Shown piece after piece: positions 34,250-43,868 of a DNA stretch of 64,000 bases (its first letter is position 1; each line of letters opens with the position of its first letter). Position numbers and translations under genes: made by a program. The stretch spans positions 62,001 through 126,000 of the forward strand of contig NZ_NHTN01000023.1 of the NCBI RefSeq assembly GCF_002167005.1, in the 5' to 3' direction. The notes beneath the pieces were generated by a model that was not told the DNA's origin, made no database searches, and worked only from the letters and a program-made list of their open reading frames with translations. The DNA comes from Indiicoccus explosivorum (GTDB lineage Bacteria > Bacillota > Bacilli > Bacillales_A > Planococcaceae).

Positions 34250-35695
34250 ATGAAGAAACTACCGATGCTGATCAACGGCCAGTGGGTCGGAGAGGACCGG
34301 CCGGGGGGACATCCCGTCTACAATCCCTCGACCGGTGAACAGATCGCGGCCATCACGGCCGGCACGAAAGAAGACGTGGACGCGGCGGTGGCCGCGGCCC
34401 GCGCGGCGTTCGAAAGCCCCGAGTGGCAGCGGGTCCGGCCATATGAGCGGGGGCAGCTGCTGACGGAACTCGCCCGCGAGATCCGGTCGGATCTGGACCG
34501 GTGGGCGGAGCTGGAATGCGCCGATGTCGGCAAACCGATCTCGCAGGCCCGGGCGGATGCGGAAGCCGCGGCGCGGTACTTTGAATTCTACGGCGGGGCG
34601 GCGGATAAAGTGACGGGCGATACCATTCCGATCGAAGCGGGCCTCTTGAACGCGACGGTCCTGGAGCCGGTCGGGGTCACGGCGCACATCATCCCGTGGA
34701 ACTACCCGCTGCAGATCATCGCCCGCAGTGTGGGGGCGGCGATCGCGACCGGCAACGCGGTCATCGTGAAAAGCGCGGAAGACACGCCGCTCACCGCCCA
34801 TGCGCTGGCGGAGTGGTTCAGCGCCAGCTGGCTGCCGGCCGGCATCTTCCAGCACATCACCGGGCTCGGCCAGGAAGTGGGCGGGCCGCTGGCGGCGCAC
34901 CCGGGCATCGGCCATGTGACGTTCACGGGCTCCGTGCCGACGGGCATTTCGGTCATGAAAGCGGCGGCGGCCAACGTCGTGCCGGTAACGCTTGAACTGG
35001 GCGGCAAGTCCCCGAACATCGTATTCGCGGACGCCGATCTCGCCAAAGCGCTCGACGGCGTGACGAAGGCGATCATCCAGAACGCCGGGCAAACCTGCTC
35101 GGCGGGTTCCAGGCTGCTGGTCGAAGAAAGCGTGAAGGAGGAATTCCTCGCGCGGCTGGCGGAGAAGTTCGCCTCGCTGACCATCGGTCCGGGCAAGGAC
35201 GACCCGGACGTCGGGCCGATCCTGAACGACAAGCAGTACCGGCAGATCATGGACCGGATCGAAGAAGCGAAGAAGACGGGCCGCGTCGTCGCCGGCGGGG
35301 AAGCGGTATCGCCGCCGGGCGGGGGGAACGGCCGCTACATTCGGCCGACCATCATCGACGGCCTGGCGCCGGACGATCCGGCCGCCCAGGAGGAGATCTT
35401 CGGGCCGGTGCTGACGGTCTTTTCGTTCCGGGATGAAGCGGAAGCGGTGGCGCTCGCGAACGGCACCGACTACGGGCTCGTCGCGGGCATCTGGACGAAG
35501 GACATCGATGTGGCGCACGCGGCCGCTGCCCGGCTGAAGGCAGGGCAGGTGTTCATCAACAGCTACGGCGCGGCGGGCGGCGTCCAGATGCCGTTCGGCG
35601 GCTACAAAAAAAGCGGCATCGGCCGGGAAAAGGGCTTCGTCGCGCTGCGCAACTACGTGCAGATCAAGAACATCGCCATCAAGTTCGGTGACTGA
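34250..35695 (+). CDS. Aldehyde dehydrogenase (NAD(P)-dependent)
   Basis: 481 residues of the ALDH superfamily: IPWNYPL, FTGSVPTG, the catalytic glutamate in LELGGKSPN, the catalytic cysteine in GQTCSAGSR and the EEIFGPVL motif. AAAGGAACGGGAAGG precedes the ATG. It is the last gene of the catabolic cluster and is followed by a terminator. It converts an aldehyde formed in the pathway to an acid. The GC-rich codon choice matches the two genes before it. Confidence 0.95.
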   Translation: MKKLPMLINGQWVGEDRPGGHPVYNPSTGEQIAAITAGTKEDVDAAVAAARAAFESPEWQRVRPYERGQLLTELAREIRSDLDRWAELECADVGKPISQARADAEAAARYFEFYGGAADKVTGDTIPIEAGLLNATVLEPVGVTAHIIPWNYPLQIIARSVGAAIATGNAVIVKSAEDTPLTAHALAEWFSASWLPAGIFQHITGLGQEVGGPLAAHPGIGHVTFTGSVPTGISVMKAAAANVVPVTLELGGKSPNIVFADADLAKALDGVTKAIIQNAGQTCSAGSRLLVEESVKEEFLARLAEKFASLTIGPGKDDPDVGPILNDKQYRQIMDRIEEAKKTGRVVAGGEAVSPPGGGNGRYIRPTIIDGLAPDDPAAQEEIFGPVLTVFSFRDEAEAVALANGTDYGLVAGIWTKDIDVAHAAAARLKAGQVFINSYGAAGGVQMPFGGYKKSGIGREKGFVALRNYVQIKNIAIKFGD

Positions 35696-35734
35696 GATCC
35701 GATTATGTTCGATGTGGAAATTTCCTGAGGAAAG

Positions 35735-35771
35735 CCGCCTTTGGAATCGGGTGATTCCAGGGGCGGTTTTT
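35735..35771 (+). terminator. Terminator of the catabolic cluster (GGAATC family)
   Basis: CCGCC (35735-35739), GGAATC, GATTCC, GGCGG (35762-35766), TTTTTATG. Confidence 0.78.
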
Positions 35772-35788
35772 ATGTGTGCCTTTTTTCG

Positions 35789-35875
35789 TGTGCCTGTGTC
35801 AGAAACGATTCCGAACTATTTCTGACACAGGCACAGGAAAAATTCGGAATTGTTTGCAGCACAGGGGCTGGAAAA
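35789..35875 (+). repeat. Double copy of the CCTGTG-family palindrome
   Basis: TGTGCCTGTGTCAGAAACG pairs with TTTCTGACACAGGCACAGG as a strong stem. A second half copy follows (ATTCGGAATTGTTTGCAGC, ACAGGGGCTGG). Confidence 0.7.
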
Positions 35876-36007
35876 TTTCCGAAGCAGAAACAGAAAAGTG
35901 AGGGGTACAGGGAAAGAGGATGTGAACGGCATGAAAACAGGTCTTTATGCACTGTGAAATTTCAAAAAATTAATAGTAAAATTCTCTTACAAAGAGAATT
36001 TTCTTTG

Positions 36008-36112
36008 AAAAAGGCAAACTTGCTGAAAGGCAGGGACGCAAAGCCACGGGCCTACGGGGAACTATGGCCGCCGGGCTGCCAGAGAAAAAGGCCGGAGACC
36101 GCCTTTTCCTTT
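36008..36112 (+). promoter_or_regulatory. Cyclic-di-GMP-I (GEMM-I) riboswitch
   Basis: The conserved aptamer elements occur in order: GGCAAAC (36013-36019), a GAAA tetraloop, GGACGCAAAGCCAC, GGGCCTA, and GCCGCCGGGCTGCC closing the second stem by 36080. A hairpin AAAAGGC/GCCTTTT (36086-36107) follows as a possible expression platform, then AAGGAGG and the ATG of the SLH protein. An AAAATTCTCT/AGAGAATTTT hairpin lies just upstream (35979-36002). The target gene is a surface protein, in line with c-di-GMP control of surface adhesion. Confidence 0.92.
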
Positions 36113-36137
36113 GGATCACTTCCAAGGAGGAAAAGAG

Positions 36138-37778
36138 ATGAAAATGAAGAAACCATTTGCCGCGGTGATGGCCGCTATGCTGCTCGCTTCGTCGGCGACA
36201 GGTGTATCCGCAGGGAAAGATGAGCGGAAAGGGATGGAGATCGCGTTCAAGGACACGGGCGGCATGCATTGGGTGAAGGATTCCATCGGCCGGATGAAGT
36301 CGAAAGGGATTTTCCAGGGCTATGGCGACGGGCTGTTCCAGCCGTATAAGCCGGTCACGCGGCTGCAGTCGGTGATCACGGTCGTGCGTCTGCTCGGACT
36401 CGAAGAGGAAGCGAAAGCGACTGCGGTCGGCGCTCCGCTCAATTTCAAAGATGTCAATTCAATCAATGAAAAGTATTACGGCTATTTGTCCGTTGCCATC
36501 GAGGCGGGAGTGCTCGAAGCTGAGGGCGATTCGTTCAACGCATACAAGCCGGCGAGCCGGCTGTGGGTGTCGGAGCTTCTCGTGAAAGCGCTCGGTCTGC
36601 TGGATGAAGCGGCGGCGGAAGCCGGGGAGACTCCTGAATTCACGGATACGGCCACGCTGTCGGCTGCGCAGTCGGGCTTCGTGAATGTGGCTGCGGATTA
36701 CGATATTTTTGCGGGCACGGTCGAAGGTGCGTTCAAGCCGAATGATCCGATCACCCGTGCGCAGATGGCGGCGGTCCTCGACCGGACGTATGGCGCGCTT
36801 TTGGAAGTGGAAGGCGCACTGGCCGTGAACGGCACAGTGACAGGGACGGATTTCTCGGCATCGCCGGGGACTGTGACGGTGCGTGATTTCACAGGGGCCG
36901 AGGCAACGTATTTTATTCCATCGGACCTGCTCGTGCAGTTCGGCACACGGTTTTTGACGGCGGACCAGATTCAGGCCGGTGACGTGGTGGAACTGTTTGT
37001 CGAGGAAGGCGTCGTGACGGAAGCGGCGATTTACGATGGAGCGGCGGAAGAAGTGCTGCAGCCGGGTCTCCAGCGCGTGAAGGTGGAAGCGGAGCTTGCG
37101 GATGGCACGGAGTTCGAATTGTCGTACCGCTTCAAGAAAGGGCAGGAAGTCGGTTCGATCGAGATTGAAGGGCCTGAAGGGGAGTCCGAAGAGAAAGGCG
37201 CTGAAGCGCTTGCTTCGATCGGGGAGTACCTGGCGGCTTGGCAGCTGACGCCGGACATGACGGCTGAAGCGTTTGAAGCGGCGATTGCGGCATCGTTCAC
37301 TTCGGAAATCGAGGAGCTGGAAGCGAGCGCGCTGTTTGCGGACGGCACGAAGCTGAAGGTGGATGACGAAGAGGAAGAAGCGGAGACCGGGTTCCTAGGT
37401 GTAACGGAGTTCGAAGTGTCGGCGGAATTCCCGGATGGCGATTCGTTCAAAGCGAAGTATAAGAACGAAGGCGGGGAAGCGGACGCTGAAATCGTGACGG
37501 AAGAAGGCGGAGTTGAAGCGGAAGCCGCGGAAAGCGAAGCGGCTGTGCAGCTTGAAGCATGGCTGACCGCTCTTGCCCTGACGCCTGACGTGGAGCCGGC
37601 GGTCCTGCAGGAAGCGGTCGCGGCGGCAGTCGGGATTACGGTGACGGAAACAGCAGCATTCGACGTGGAAGTAACATTCGCCGGCGGTGAGAAAGTGAAG
37701 TCGGCGTTTGAAATGGAAGAGGCGGAAGACGAAGATGATGAAGAAAATGAAGAGGAAACTGAAACAGTTCCTGAATAA
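36138..37778 (+). CDS. SLH-domain surface protein with YusW-like repeats
   Basis: 546 residues: signal peptide (1-25, GVSAG), three S-layer homology units (about 36-225, for example MKSKGIFQGYGDGLFQPYKPVTR), a beta-rich part, then two related modules (VEAELADGTEFELSYRFKKG and VSAEFPDGDSFKAKYKNEGGE) that resemble the YusW-like domain, and a third partial copy (VEVTFAGGEKVKSAFEMEE) before a very acidic tail. SLH units tether it to wall polysaccharide. It is the first gene after the c-di-GMP riboswitch, so expression should follow sessile/motile signalling. Confidence 0.9.
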   Translation: MKMKKPFAAVMAAMLLASSATGVSAGKDERKGMEIAFKDTGGMHWVKDSIGRMKSKGIFQGYGDGLFQPYKPVTRLQSVITVVRLLGLEEEAKATAVGAPLNFKDVNSINEKYYGYLSVAIEAGVLEAEGDSFNAYKPASRLWVSELLVKALGLLDEAAAEAGETPEFTDTATLSAAQSGFVNVAADYDIFAGTVEGAFKPNDPITRAQMAAVLDRTYGALLEVEGALAVNGTVTGTDFSASPGTVTVRDFTGAEATYFIPSDLLVQFGTRFLTADQIQAGDVVELFVEEGVVTEAAIYDGAAEEVLQPGLQRVKVEAELADGTEFELSYRFKKGQEVGSIEIEGPEGESEEKGAEALASIGEYLAAWQLTPDMTAEAFEAAIAASFTSEIEELEASALFADGTKLKVDDEEEEAETGFLGVTEFEVSAEFPDGDSFKAKYKNEGGEADAEIVTEEGGVEAEAAESEAAVQLEAWLTALALTPDVEPAVLQEAVAAAVGITVTETAAFDVEVTFAGGEKVKSAFEMEEAEDEDDEENEEETETVPE

Positions 37779-37890
37779 CGGCAGTGACCGCCAAGTGTGC
37801 GGTGCCTGACCGGCTGGATAGCTGAATGACAGAATCTCGGATGACCGCTGCGTTCGTAGCGGGATCCGGGATTTTTTAGCAGGATTCTGC

Positions 37891-37931
37891 GGTGCCTGGC
37901 ACCCATTTTCTGAAAATGGGTGCCAGGCACT
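37891..37931. repeat. GTGCCTGGCAC palindrome, copy A
   Basis: Perfect 18-base arms (37892-37909 and 37913-37930) around CTG. Identical to the copy at 40137-40175; the two flank the FapA-like gene. Confidence 0.9.
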
Positions 37932-38007
37932 GCGATTTCTCGCCGTCCGGTGACTGAATAGTCCGGTAAATGTGGCGGCGGGGGCTGACAGGAAGGAGGG
38001 GACCGCG

Positions 38008-40094
38008 GTGCAGAGCGTGGTGTCGAAAGGGCCGACGGTGTCGGAAGCGATTGAGAGCGGACTGGCGATTTTGGAAACGACGAAAAAAGAAGTGGAAATC
38101 GAAGTCATCCAGCAGGCGGAGCGGAAGTTGTGGGGATTGCGGAAGGTGCCGGCGGTGGTGAAGCTGTCGATGGCCACTGAAAAGGCGGCCCCTGTTGAGG
38201 AAACGGCTAACAGGCTGTCGGCGGACGCGCTGCTGGACCGGATTTTGGAAGAGCATCCGGCGAGTCCTGCGGCGGATCCGGCGGTGTCGCCGCACTTGAG
38301 GCGGCGAGCCGGCAGTCGGTGTTTTCGCGGGATGCCGATGAGGATCTCGGCGGGAAAGCGTGGGTTTCGGACGGCAAGCTGCACTGCCGGGAGTCGCCGG
38401 GGCATATGCCGGCGGTCCGGATCGGCGAAGGGGTGCGGCTGTACAGGAATGGACAGCCGGTTCAGGAGCCGGTGGCGATTTTGTCGGAAAAAGATGCGTG
38501 GGAAGCGGTCGCTGTAGATGAGGAAATCCCGACGGACTGGGCAGTGGAAATGGACCGGGAAAAAGTGACGGTGACGCTTACCGTGCAGCCGGGCTGCGTC
38601 ATCAGGCGGTCGCTGTTGGATACAGGGCCCGGGTTCCATGTGGATTTGGCTGCGGCTGAAAAAAGGGAGCCGCTGAATGATTTGCCGCTGGAACTGGTGG
38701 CGCATAAGCTGGACGCGCTCGGTGTCACGCGCGGCAAAGACGAACAGGCACTGAAGTCGGCGCAGGCGACGGAAGTGCCAGGCACTTTCATCGTCGCTGC
38801 GGGCAAAGCGGCGGAGCCGGGGAAAGACGGCTGGTTTGAGCCGTTTATCAGCCTGGAAGTGGCGGATGTGCTGAAGGAGGATGAACAGGGGCGGATCGAT
38901 TACCGGGAGAGCCGGTCGTTTCCGAATGTGGAAAAAGGCGACGTGATCGGAACGATCCACCCGCCGGTTCCGGGTAAGACCGGGTACACGGTGACGGATG
39001 AACCGCTTCCGCCGAAACCGGTGAAGCCGGCTTCGGTCCGGGCGGTCGCCGGTGCTGAAGTGGCGGACGGGAAAGTGGTCGCTACGGAATCCGGCCGGCC
39101 GCGTGTGGAGAAGCGGGGCCGGAATTTATTCGTTTCCGTCGTGCCGAAACTGGTCCACAACGGCGATGTCGGGCTGGAGTCGGGCAACATCCGCTTTAAA
39201 GGGGATGTGGAAGTGCTCGGCGACATCGGGGAAGGCATGCTGGTCGAAGCGGATGGGGATGTCATCGTCCATAAAGTGACGAACGGTGCGACGGTGACGA
39301 CTTCCGGCATGGTGCTGTCGCATGGCAATATCATTGGTTCTGAAATTTCCGCAGGAGAGAACAATATGCTGGTCACGGAACTCGGCCAGCTGCTGGGGAC
39401 GCTTCATCTTCAGACGGAACAAGTGATCAGCATCGCGGAGCAGCTGATCCATTCCCCGGCGTTCAATCCGGCGGATGTGGAATCGGCCGGTCTGCAGCCG
39501 GTCATCCGAGTAATTGTGGATAAGAAGTTCAAAGGGCTGCCGGGGCTGGTCAAGAAGTACCGGGAAATCACGGAGCGCGGAGAGAAATTCCTTTTGGATG
39601 ACCGGTGGAAGGCCGTTTCCGGTCAGCTCGCAGAGGCTTATCTGTCCTTGACGACAGAAAAGCTGCGAATGGAGAAGCTGGTTTTATTGAGCAAGACGAT
39701 GAAGGAACTGCATGAGCTGAGTGAGACGGCGGCCGAACCCGACGCGGCCATCGTGGTGCCGATGGTGCTGAACAGTTCGCTCTATTGCAGCGGGGATATC
39801 ATGGTCAGCGGGACGGGATGCGTGAATTCGAAAGTGCATGCCGGCGGGAAGGCGTCGATTTCCGGCATTGCCCGCGGGGGGACGATTTTCGGGCGGCTCG
39901 GCGCCGCCGTCGGGGAGACCGGCGCGGAAAGCGGGACGAAGACGACGATTGCGGTCCCAGCGGAACAGGAGATCCGGATCGGCATCGGCCGGGAAGGGAC
40001 GGTGCTGCAGTTCGGCAAGCATGAGTATGTGCTGAAGGAGACGCGGGAGAACATCGTGGCGAGGCTCGATGAGAGCGGGCGTGTGGTTTTGTAG
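38008..40094 (+). pseudogene. FapA/DUF342-family protein gene with one frameshift
   Basis: GTG 38008 after AAGGAGGGG opens a Jag_N-like domain (VQSVVSKGPTVSEAIESGL, KLWGLRKVPAVV). The frame then runs into arginine-rich nonsense after about 38283. The rest of the protein (KAWVSDGKLHCRESPGHMP, EKGDVIGTIHPPVPGKTGYTV, VLGDIGEGMLVEADGDVIVHKV, beta-helix, C-terminal LDESGRVVL) continues in another frame to 40094. The shift equals the loss of one base in the linker between domains. The full protein would have about 695 residues. FapA-type proteins contain a polymer-forming beta-helix; some relatives are linked to flagella. Either a real mutation or a sequencing error. Confidence 0.82.
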
Positions 40095-40135
40095 GAGCGT
40101 GTGGTATTTGTTTGCGTGGAGTCGCTTTATTTTGC

Positions 40136-40176
40136 GGTGCCTGGCACCCATTTTCTGAAAATGGGTGCCAGGCACC
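40136..40176. repeat. GTGCCTGGCAC palindrome, copy B
   Basis: 18-base arms (40137-40154 and 40158-40175) identical to copy A, in the intergenic gap between convergent genes. Confidence 0.9.
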
Positions 40177-40184
40177 TCGTTTTT

Positions 40185-40538
40185 TTACTGAGTTCGCAAG
40201 ATTTTTTGCATGGGTTTTCCTTTGGCGAGTTCGTCGATGAGTTTGTCGAGGCGGCGGATTTCCTGCATGGTCGGTTCTTCGATTTCTTCGACGCGGACGC
40301 CACAGATGACGCCTTTGATGGATGTCCGGGCAGGATTCGGCCCTGGCGCTTCGGCGAAGAAGGTTTCGAAGTCGGTCCCTTTGCCGAGCTGCCCTTCCAG
40401 TTCTTCTTGGCTGTATCCGGTCAGCCAGCGGATGATTTCATCGACTTCTGTTTTGGTCCGCTGTTTTTTCTCCGCTTTTTTGATGTAATGCGGGTAGACG
40501 CTTGCGAAGCTCATGGAGTAGATTTTATGGCCGGCCAT
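40185..40538 (-). CDS. DUF2200 family protein
   Basis: 117 residues fitting DUF2200 throughout: [39 protein letters not shown], then [35 protein letters not shown]. Small, soluble, no catalytic motif I know of. GGAGGACCGA precedes the ATG. It is convergent with the FapA-like gene, with only the palindrome between them. Confidence 0.92.
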   Translation of the reverse strand: MAGHKIYSMSFASVYPHYIKKAEKKQRTKTEVDEIIRWLTGYSQEELEGQLGKGTDFETFFAEAPGPNPARTSIKGVICGVRVEEIEEPTMQEIRRLDKLIDELAKGKPMQKILRTQ

Positions 40539-40836
40539 GATTCGGTCCTCCTTCTGTGGGGTTGTGGTGGAAGCCAGAAGGACTGGCTGTCACTTCCTGC
40601 TTCCAGTTTATCATGAACGGGGGGAGAAGATGGCAAGGGATGGAGGGTTCTTGGTTTATTGGCAGGAAGGGGCCTGGAACGTAAATAAACTGAAACGTTC
40701 GTGGGGATTTTTTTCAGTATGGTTATTGCATTTTTACCAATCTGCCTAAAAATTGGTGCTGTCCTGTTTTATTGGACTGTGTCGTGGAAAACGTAGGAAT
40801 GTAACCAACACAAGTTCCAAAGGAGGTACAAGAAAC

Positions 40837-41337
40837 ATGGCGAAACTGAAGAAGTTCTCTGCAGCGGCTCTCGCAACGGGTCTTGTCCTCGGGGGCGGAC
40901 TTTCAGCCTAAGCTGCGGAAATTGTTACGGTAGAAGCAGGAGACACATTTTGGGACATTGCGAATGAATACGGGGTAGACGTGGATGAACTCATCGAGAA
41001 TAACGATGAATTCGATCCGACAGCTCTACCGGTCGGCGCTGAAGTGAACGTCGACATTGAAGATGAATCTTATTTCATCGAGCCTGGCGATACGCTTTCG
41101 GAGATTGCGGCCGAGTTCGATACAACTGTGGACACATTGATTGAATACAATCCTGGCGTGGAAGCGACCGAACTGATGCCGGGTGACGCCATCACGATAG
41201 GACCGGCTGAAGACGGCGTCGTCGATGAGGTTGAAGAAGACGACGAAGCGTTTGAATATGACGATGAAGACGATATCGACGAGTTTGAAGAAGAAGACGA
41301 GCTCTTGGATGAAGAAGAGGACGAATTTCTCGAATAA
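40837..41337 (+). pseudogene. Secreted double-LysM protein gene with a stop at the signal-peptide junction
   Basis: AAAGGAGGT and ATG 40837 start a clean signal peptide (MAKLKKFSAAALATGLVLGG, GLSA). Codon 25 is TAA (40909-40911), and the same frame then gives AAEIVTVEAGDTFWDIANEY, a first LysM module, a second one (YFIEPGDTLSEIAAEFDTTV, LMPGDAITIG) and an acidic tail to 41337. LysM modules bind peptidoglycan. Without the stop this would be a 166-residue exported protein. The stop sits exactly where cleavage would occur, so the rest of the gene is otherwise intact. Confidence 0.85.
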
Positions 41338-41353
41338 GTAGGACGAGTTGATG

Positions 41354-41381
41354 CGGCGGGTGGTTGACCCGCCGTTTTTTT
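41354..41381 (+). terminator. Intrinsic terminator after the LysM gene
   Basis: CGGCGGGT/ACCCGCCG arms (41354-41361, 41367-41374), loop GGTTG, seven T residues. Confidence 0.88.
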
Positions 41382-41471
41382 GTGCTGTTTTCTAATCGAA
41401 TTCTAATTTGTCTGTCACTTTTGTGGCGATTTTATGTGATAAAATCAAGAAAATACAAAGGAGGGAATCCC

Positions 41472-41810
41472 GTGAAAAAACGGAATGCGGTTATAGCAGT
41501 CGCAGCGTCCGCCGCGGCGCTCGGGGGACTGGCATTCACTTCCCAGCAGTATTTCGCGGCGGGTGAAGCGGACGTGTCTTTTGATGAGGCGAAACAGATC
41601 GCTCTTGAAGCGGTTCCTGGCGAAATCGAGGAAGAAGAGACGGAAAAAGAGAATGGGTCGGTCTCTTATGAATTCGATATCATTGCCGATGAAGACGGCG
41701 TCGAGTATGAAGTGGAAGTGGACGCAGCCGGGGAAACGGCGATAGAAGTGGAAGATGAAGAAGCGGAAGGCACGGAAGAAGACGATGATGACCAGGAAGA
41801 AGCGGAATAA
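41472..41810 (+). CDS. Exported PepSY-domain protein
   Basis: 112 residues from GTG 41472 after AGGAGGGAAT. N-terminal signal/anchor (KKRNAVIAVAASAAALGGLAF), one PepSY-like unit (VSFDEAKQIALEAVPGEI, SVSYEFDIIADEDGVEYEVEVDAAGE) and an acidic tail. PepSY units occur in exported protease inhibitors and regulators. Promoter not identified. Confidence 0.85.
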   Translation: MKKRNAVIAVAASAAALGGLAFTSQQYFAAGEADVSFDEAKQIALEAVPGEIEEEETEKENGSVSYEFDIIADEDGVEYEVEVDAAGETAIEVEDEEAEGTEEDDDDQEEAE

Positions 41811-41879
41811 AGAGACCGTTTGGGATGGTGCTGTCCCGGGGTGGAGAGGATGAAAATCTGCGGTGATAAAAATCTGCGG

Positions 41880-41925
41880 TGACAGGCACCAGTTTTCTGA
41901 ATAGTTTCAGCACAAGGTACAAAAC
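41880..41925. repeat. Diverged GTGCC-type palindromic repeat
   Basis: GGTGACAGGCACCAGTTTTC and GTTTCAGCACAAGGTAC are recognisable halves of the palindrome family with lost pairing. Confidence 0.4.
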
Positions 41926-41954
41926 CGGCCGAGAGGATTCCCGGCCGGCATTTT

Positions 41955-42716
41955 TTATCTGGCTGTCTGACCGCCATCGATGGCGAATTCCGCTCCGGTG
42001 ACGAAACGGGCCTCGTCTGAAGCGAGAAACAGGACTAAGTACGCCACGTCTTCTGGTTCACCGACGATGCCAAGCGGGATGTCTTTGAGTGCCGTGTTCT
42101 TCATTTCCTCGTTATCAAGTACGACGGACGTCATGGGCGTGTTGATAAAACCCGGGTGGACGGAATTGACACGGATGTTGTCGCTGCCCAGTTCAACTGC
42201 CAGCCCTTTGGTCAGGAGCCGGGTCGCTCCTTTGGAAGCGGTGTAGTGGATGCCTGCCGCACCGCCGACAAGCCCTGCCATGGAAGAGATGTTGACGATC
42301 GAGCCGCCGCCCGCCTTCCTCATTTCCGGAATGACTGCTTTTGCCCCGAGGAAGTTGCTGGTTGCGTTCACGTTGATGAACCGGTTCCATGCGTCCATGT
42401 CGATTTCGTCCACTTGGGCAAATCCTTCTGCACCACCGATTCCTGCGTTGTTGATGAGAATGTCGACTTTGCCGTATGTCTCGACGGTTTTTGAGATGAC
42501 TTTTTCCCATTCCTCTTTGCTCGTTACGTTGTGGGTCAGGGCGATCGCTTCCCCGCCGTTTTGCGTGATGCCGTCCACGACTTTCTGCAATCGATCCTCC
42601 TGGATATCTGTCGCCACGACTTTCGCGCCTTCCCTAGCGAAAATTTCCGCTTCCGCCGCACCTTGTCCGCTCGCTGCTCCGGTGATGATGGCGACTTTGC
42701 CTGCCAGTCTGCTCAA
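41955..42716 (-). CDS. SDR-family oxidoreductase (glucose/3-oxoacyl dehydrogenase type)
   Basis: 253 residues from TTG 42716, six bases after GGGAGGG. Motifs: TGAASGQG, NNAGIGG, the active-site SSMAG, HYTASKG and the C-terminal FAIDGGQTAR. A tetrameric NAD(P)-dependent dehydrogenase of unknown substrate. It is divergent from a second SDR at 42995, so the pair share a control region of about 280 bases. Confidence 0.93.
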   Translation of the reverse strand: MSRLAGKVAIITGAASGQGAAEAEIFAREGAKVVATDIQEDRLQKVVDGITQNGGEAIALTHNVTSKEEWEKVISKTVETYGKVDILINNAGIGGAEGFAQVDEIDMDAWNRFINVNATSNFLGAKAVIPEMRKAGGGSIVNISSMAGLVGGAAGIHYTASKGATRLLTKGLAVELGSDNIRVNSVHPGFINTPMTSVVLDNEEMKNTALKDIPLGIVGEPEDVAYLVLFLASDEARFVTGAEFAIDGGQTAR

Positions 42717-42994
42717 TGCAATCCCTCCCAATTTTTAGTTGCTTTTTAATTTTAATATTCAGATATTTTTCTGTCCAGTAGGGGTGTTGTGGAAGCTTTG
42801 CTTTATTCCTTGGGTCAAGCACTTTTCGGGTGCTGGCGTTAAACGTGTTCTGCCGTTTTTCGATGAGCTGGCTTTTTTTATTTCTTCCGCTACTTTTAAC
42901 TTGGTTTTAAAGAAGGATGCGTAACGTGGAGGGTGGGTTGATGCGCCGACGATCAGGCGTTTGCAGCCAACATCCAGGACAGGGGGAGAAGGGA

Positions 42995-43765
42995 TTGGCC
43001 AGTTTGTCAGGCAAGAGTGCGGTTGTAACAGGCGGGGCATCGGGAATCGGATATGCGATTGTTCAGAAGCTGCTGGAGCAGGGCGTCAGCGTAGCGATCG
43101 GGGATTTGAATGAGGAAAAAATGAAAGAGCTGGAGAAGGGGCATGGAGGAAAAGTGATCGGTGTCGTCACCGATGTCACAAAAGAAGAGGATGCGGAAGA
43201 GTTGGTCCGCCAGGCTGTCGGCACGTTCGGCGGGCTCGATTATGCATTCAATGTAGCGGGTGCATCGCGACCGGGTACGGTCACGGAACAAAGTGAGGAG
43301 GACTGGGATTTTACGGTGAACCTCTGCCTGAAAGGCGTTTTTTTGTCGCAAAAACATGAAGCGAAATACATGAAGGAGCATGGCGGGGGAGCGATTGTGA
43401 ATATCGCTTCCTTGAACGCTCACGTGCCGATGTTTTATGGGGCCGCTTATTCATCAGCGAAGGCGGGAGTCGAAATGCTGACGAAAAACGCCGCGCTGGA
43501 ACTGGCCCAGTACGGCATACGGGTGAACGCCATACTGCCGGAGCTCGTTTCGACGCCACTGACGAAAGAGCTGACGGATGTTGAAGCGATCAATGCCGCT
43601 TATATGGATCGCATTCCGATGCGGCGGCCGGCGGAGCCTGCTGAAATCGCGGGGCCTTCCGTGTTCTTGGTGAGTGAAGAAGCTTCGTATGTGAATGGGG
43701 CGAGTCTGCTGGTGGATGGCGCCTGGGCGGTGAGCGGGTACCCGGATTTGAGCCGGTTTATGTGA
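42995..43765 (+). CDS. SDR-family oxidoreductase
   Basis: 256 residues from TTG 42995, which has GGGGGAG six bases upstream; an ATG at 42917 in the same frame would add an unlikely arginine-rich extension. Motifs: TGGASGIGYA, NVAGASRPG, ASLNAHVP, YSSAKAG, and a C-terminal LLVDGAWAVSG. Substrate unknown. A 17-bp-stem terminator follows, and the GAF-LuxR gene downstream could be its regulator (inference). Confidence 0.92.
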   Translation: MASLSGKSAVVTGGASGIGYAIVQKLLEQGVSVAIGDLNEEKMKELEKGHGGKVIGVVTDVTKEEDAEELVRQAVGTFGGLDYAFNVAGASRPGTVTEQSEEDWDFTVNLCLKGVFLSQKHEAKYMKEHGGGAIVNIASLNAHVPMFYGAAYSSAKAGVEMLTKNAALELAQYGIRVNAILPELVSTPLTKELTDVEAINAAYMDRIPMRRPAEPAEIAGPSVFLVSEEASYVNGASLLVDGAWAVSGYPDLSRFM

Positions 43766-43868
43766 GTGACGGCGGGGTTGGTGGTTGGGGGAGTTGTGTT
43801 TGTGTCGTCGATTATTGTGTTCTTATGTTAGGGATACTCTGTCCCGCCAAGAGAATGATATGGAGATG

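Noticed and set aside
37395-38960. 521-codon minus-strand frame
   Set aside because: It covers parts of two plus-strand genes and a palindrome; composition is not protein-like.
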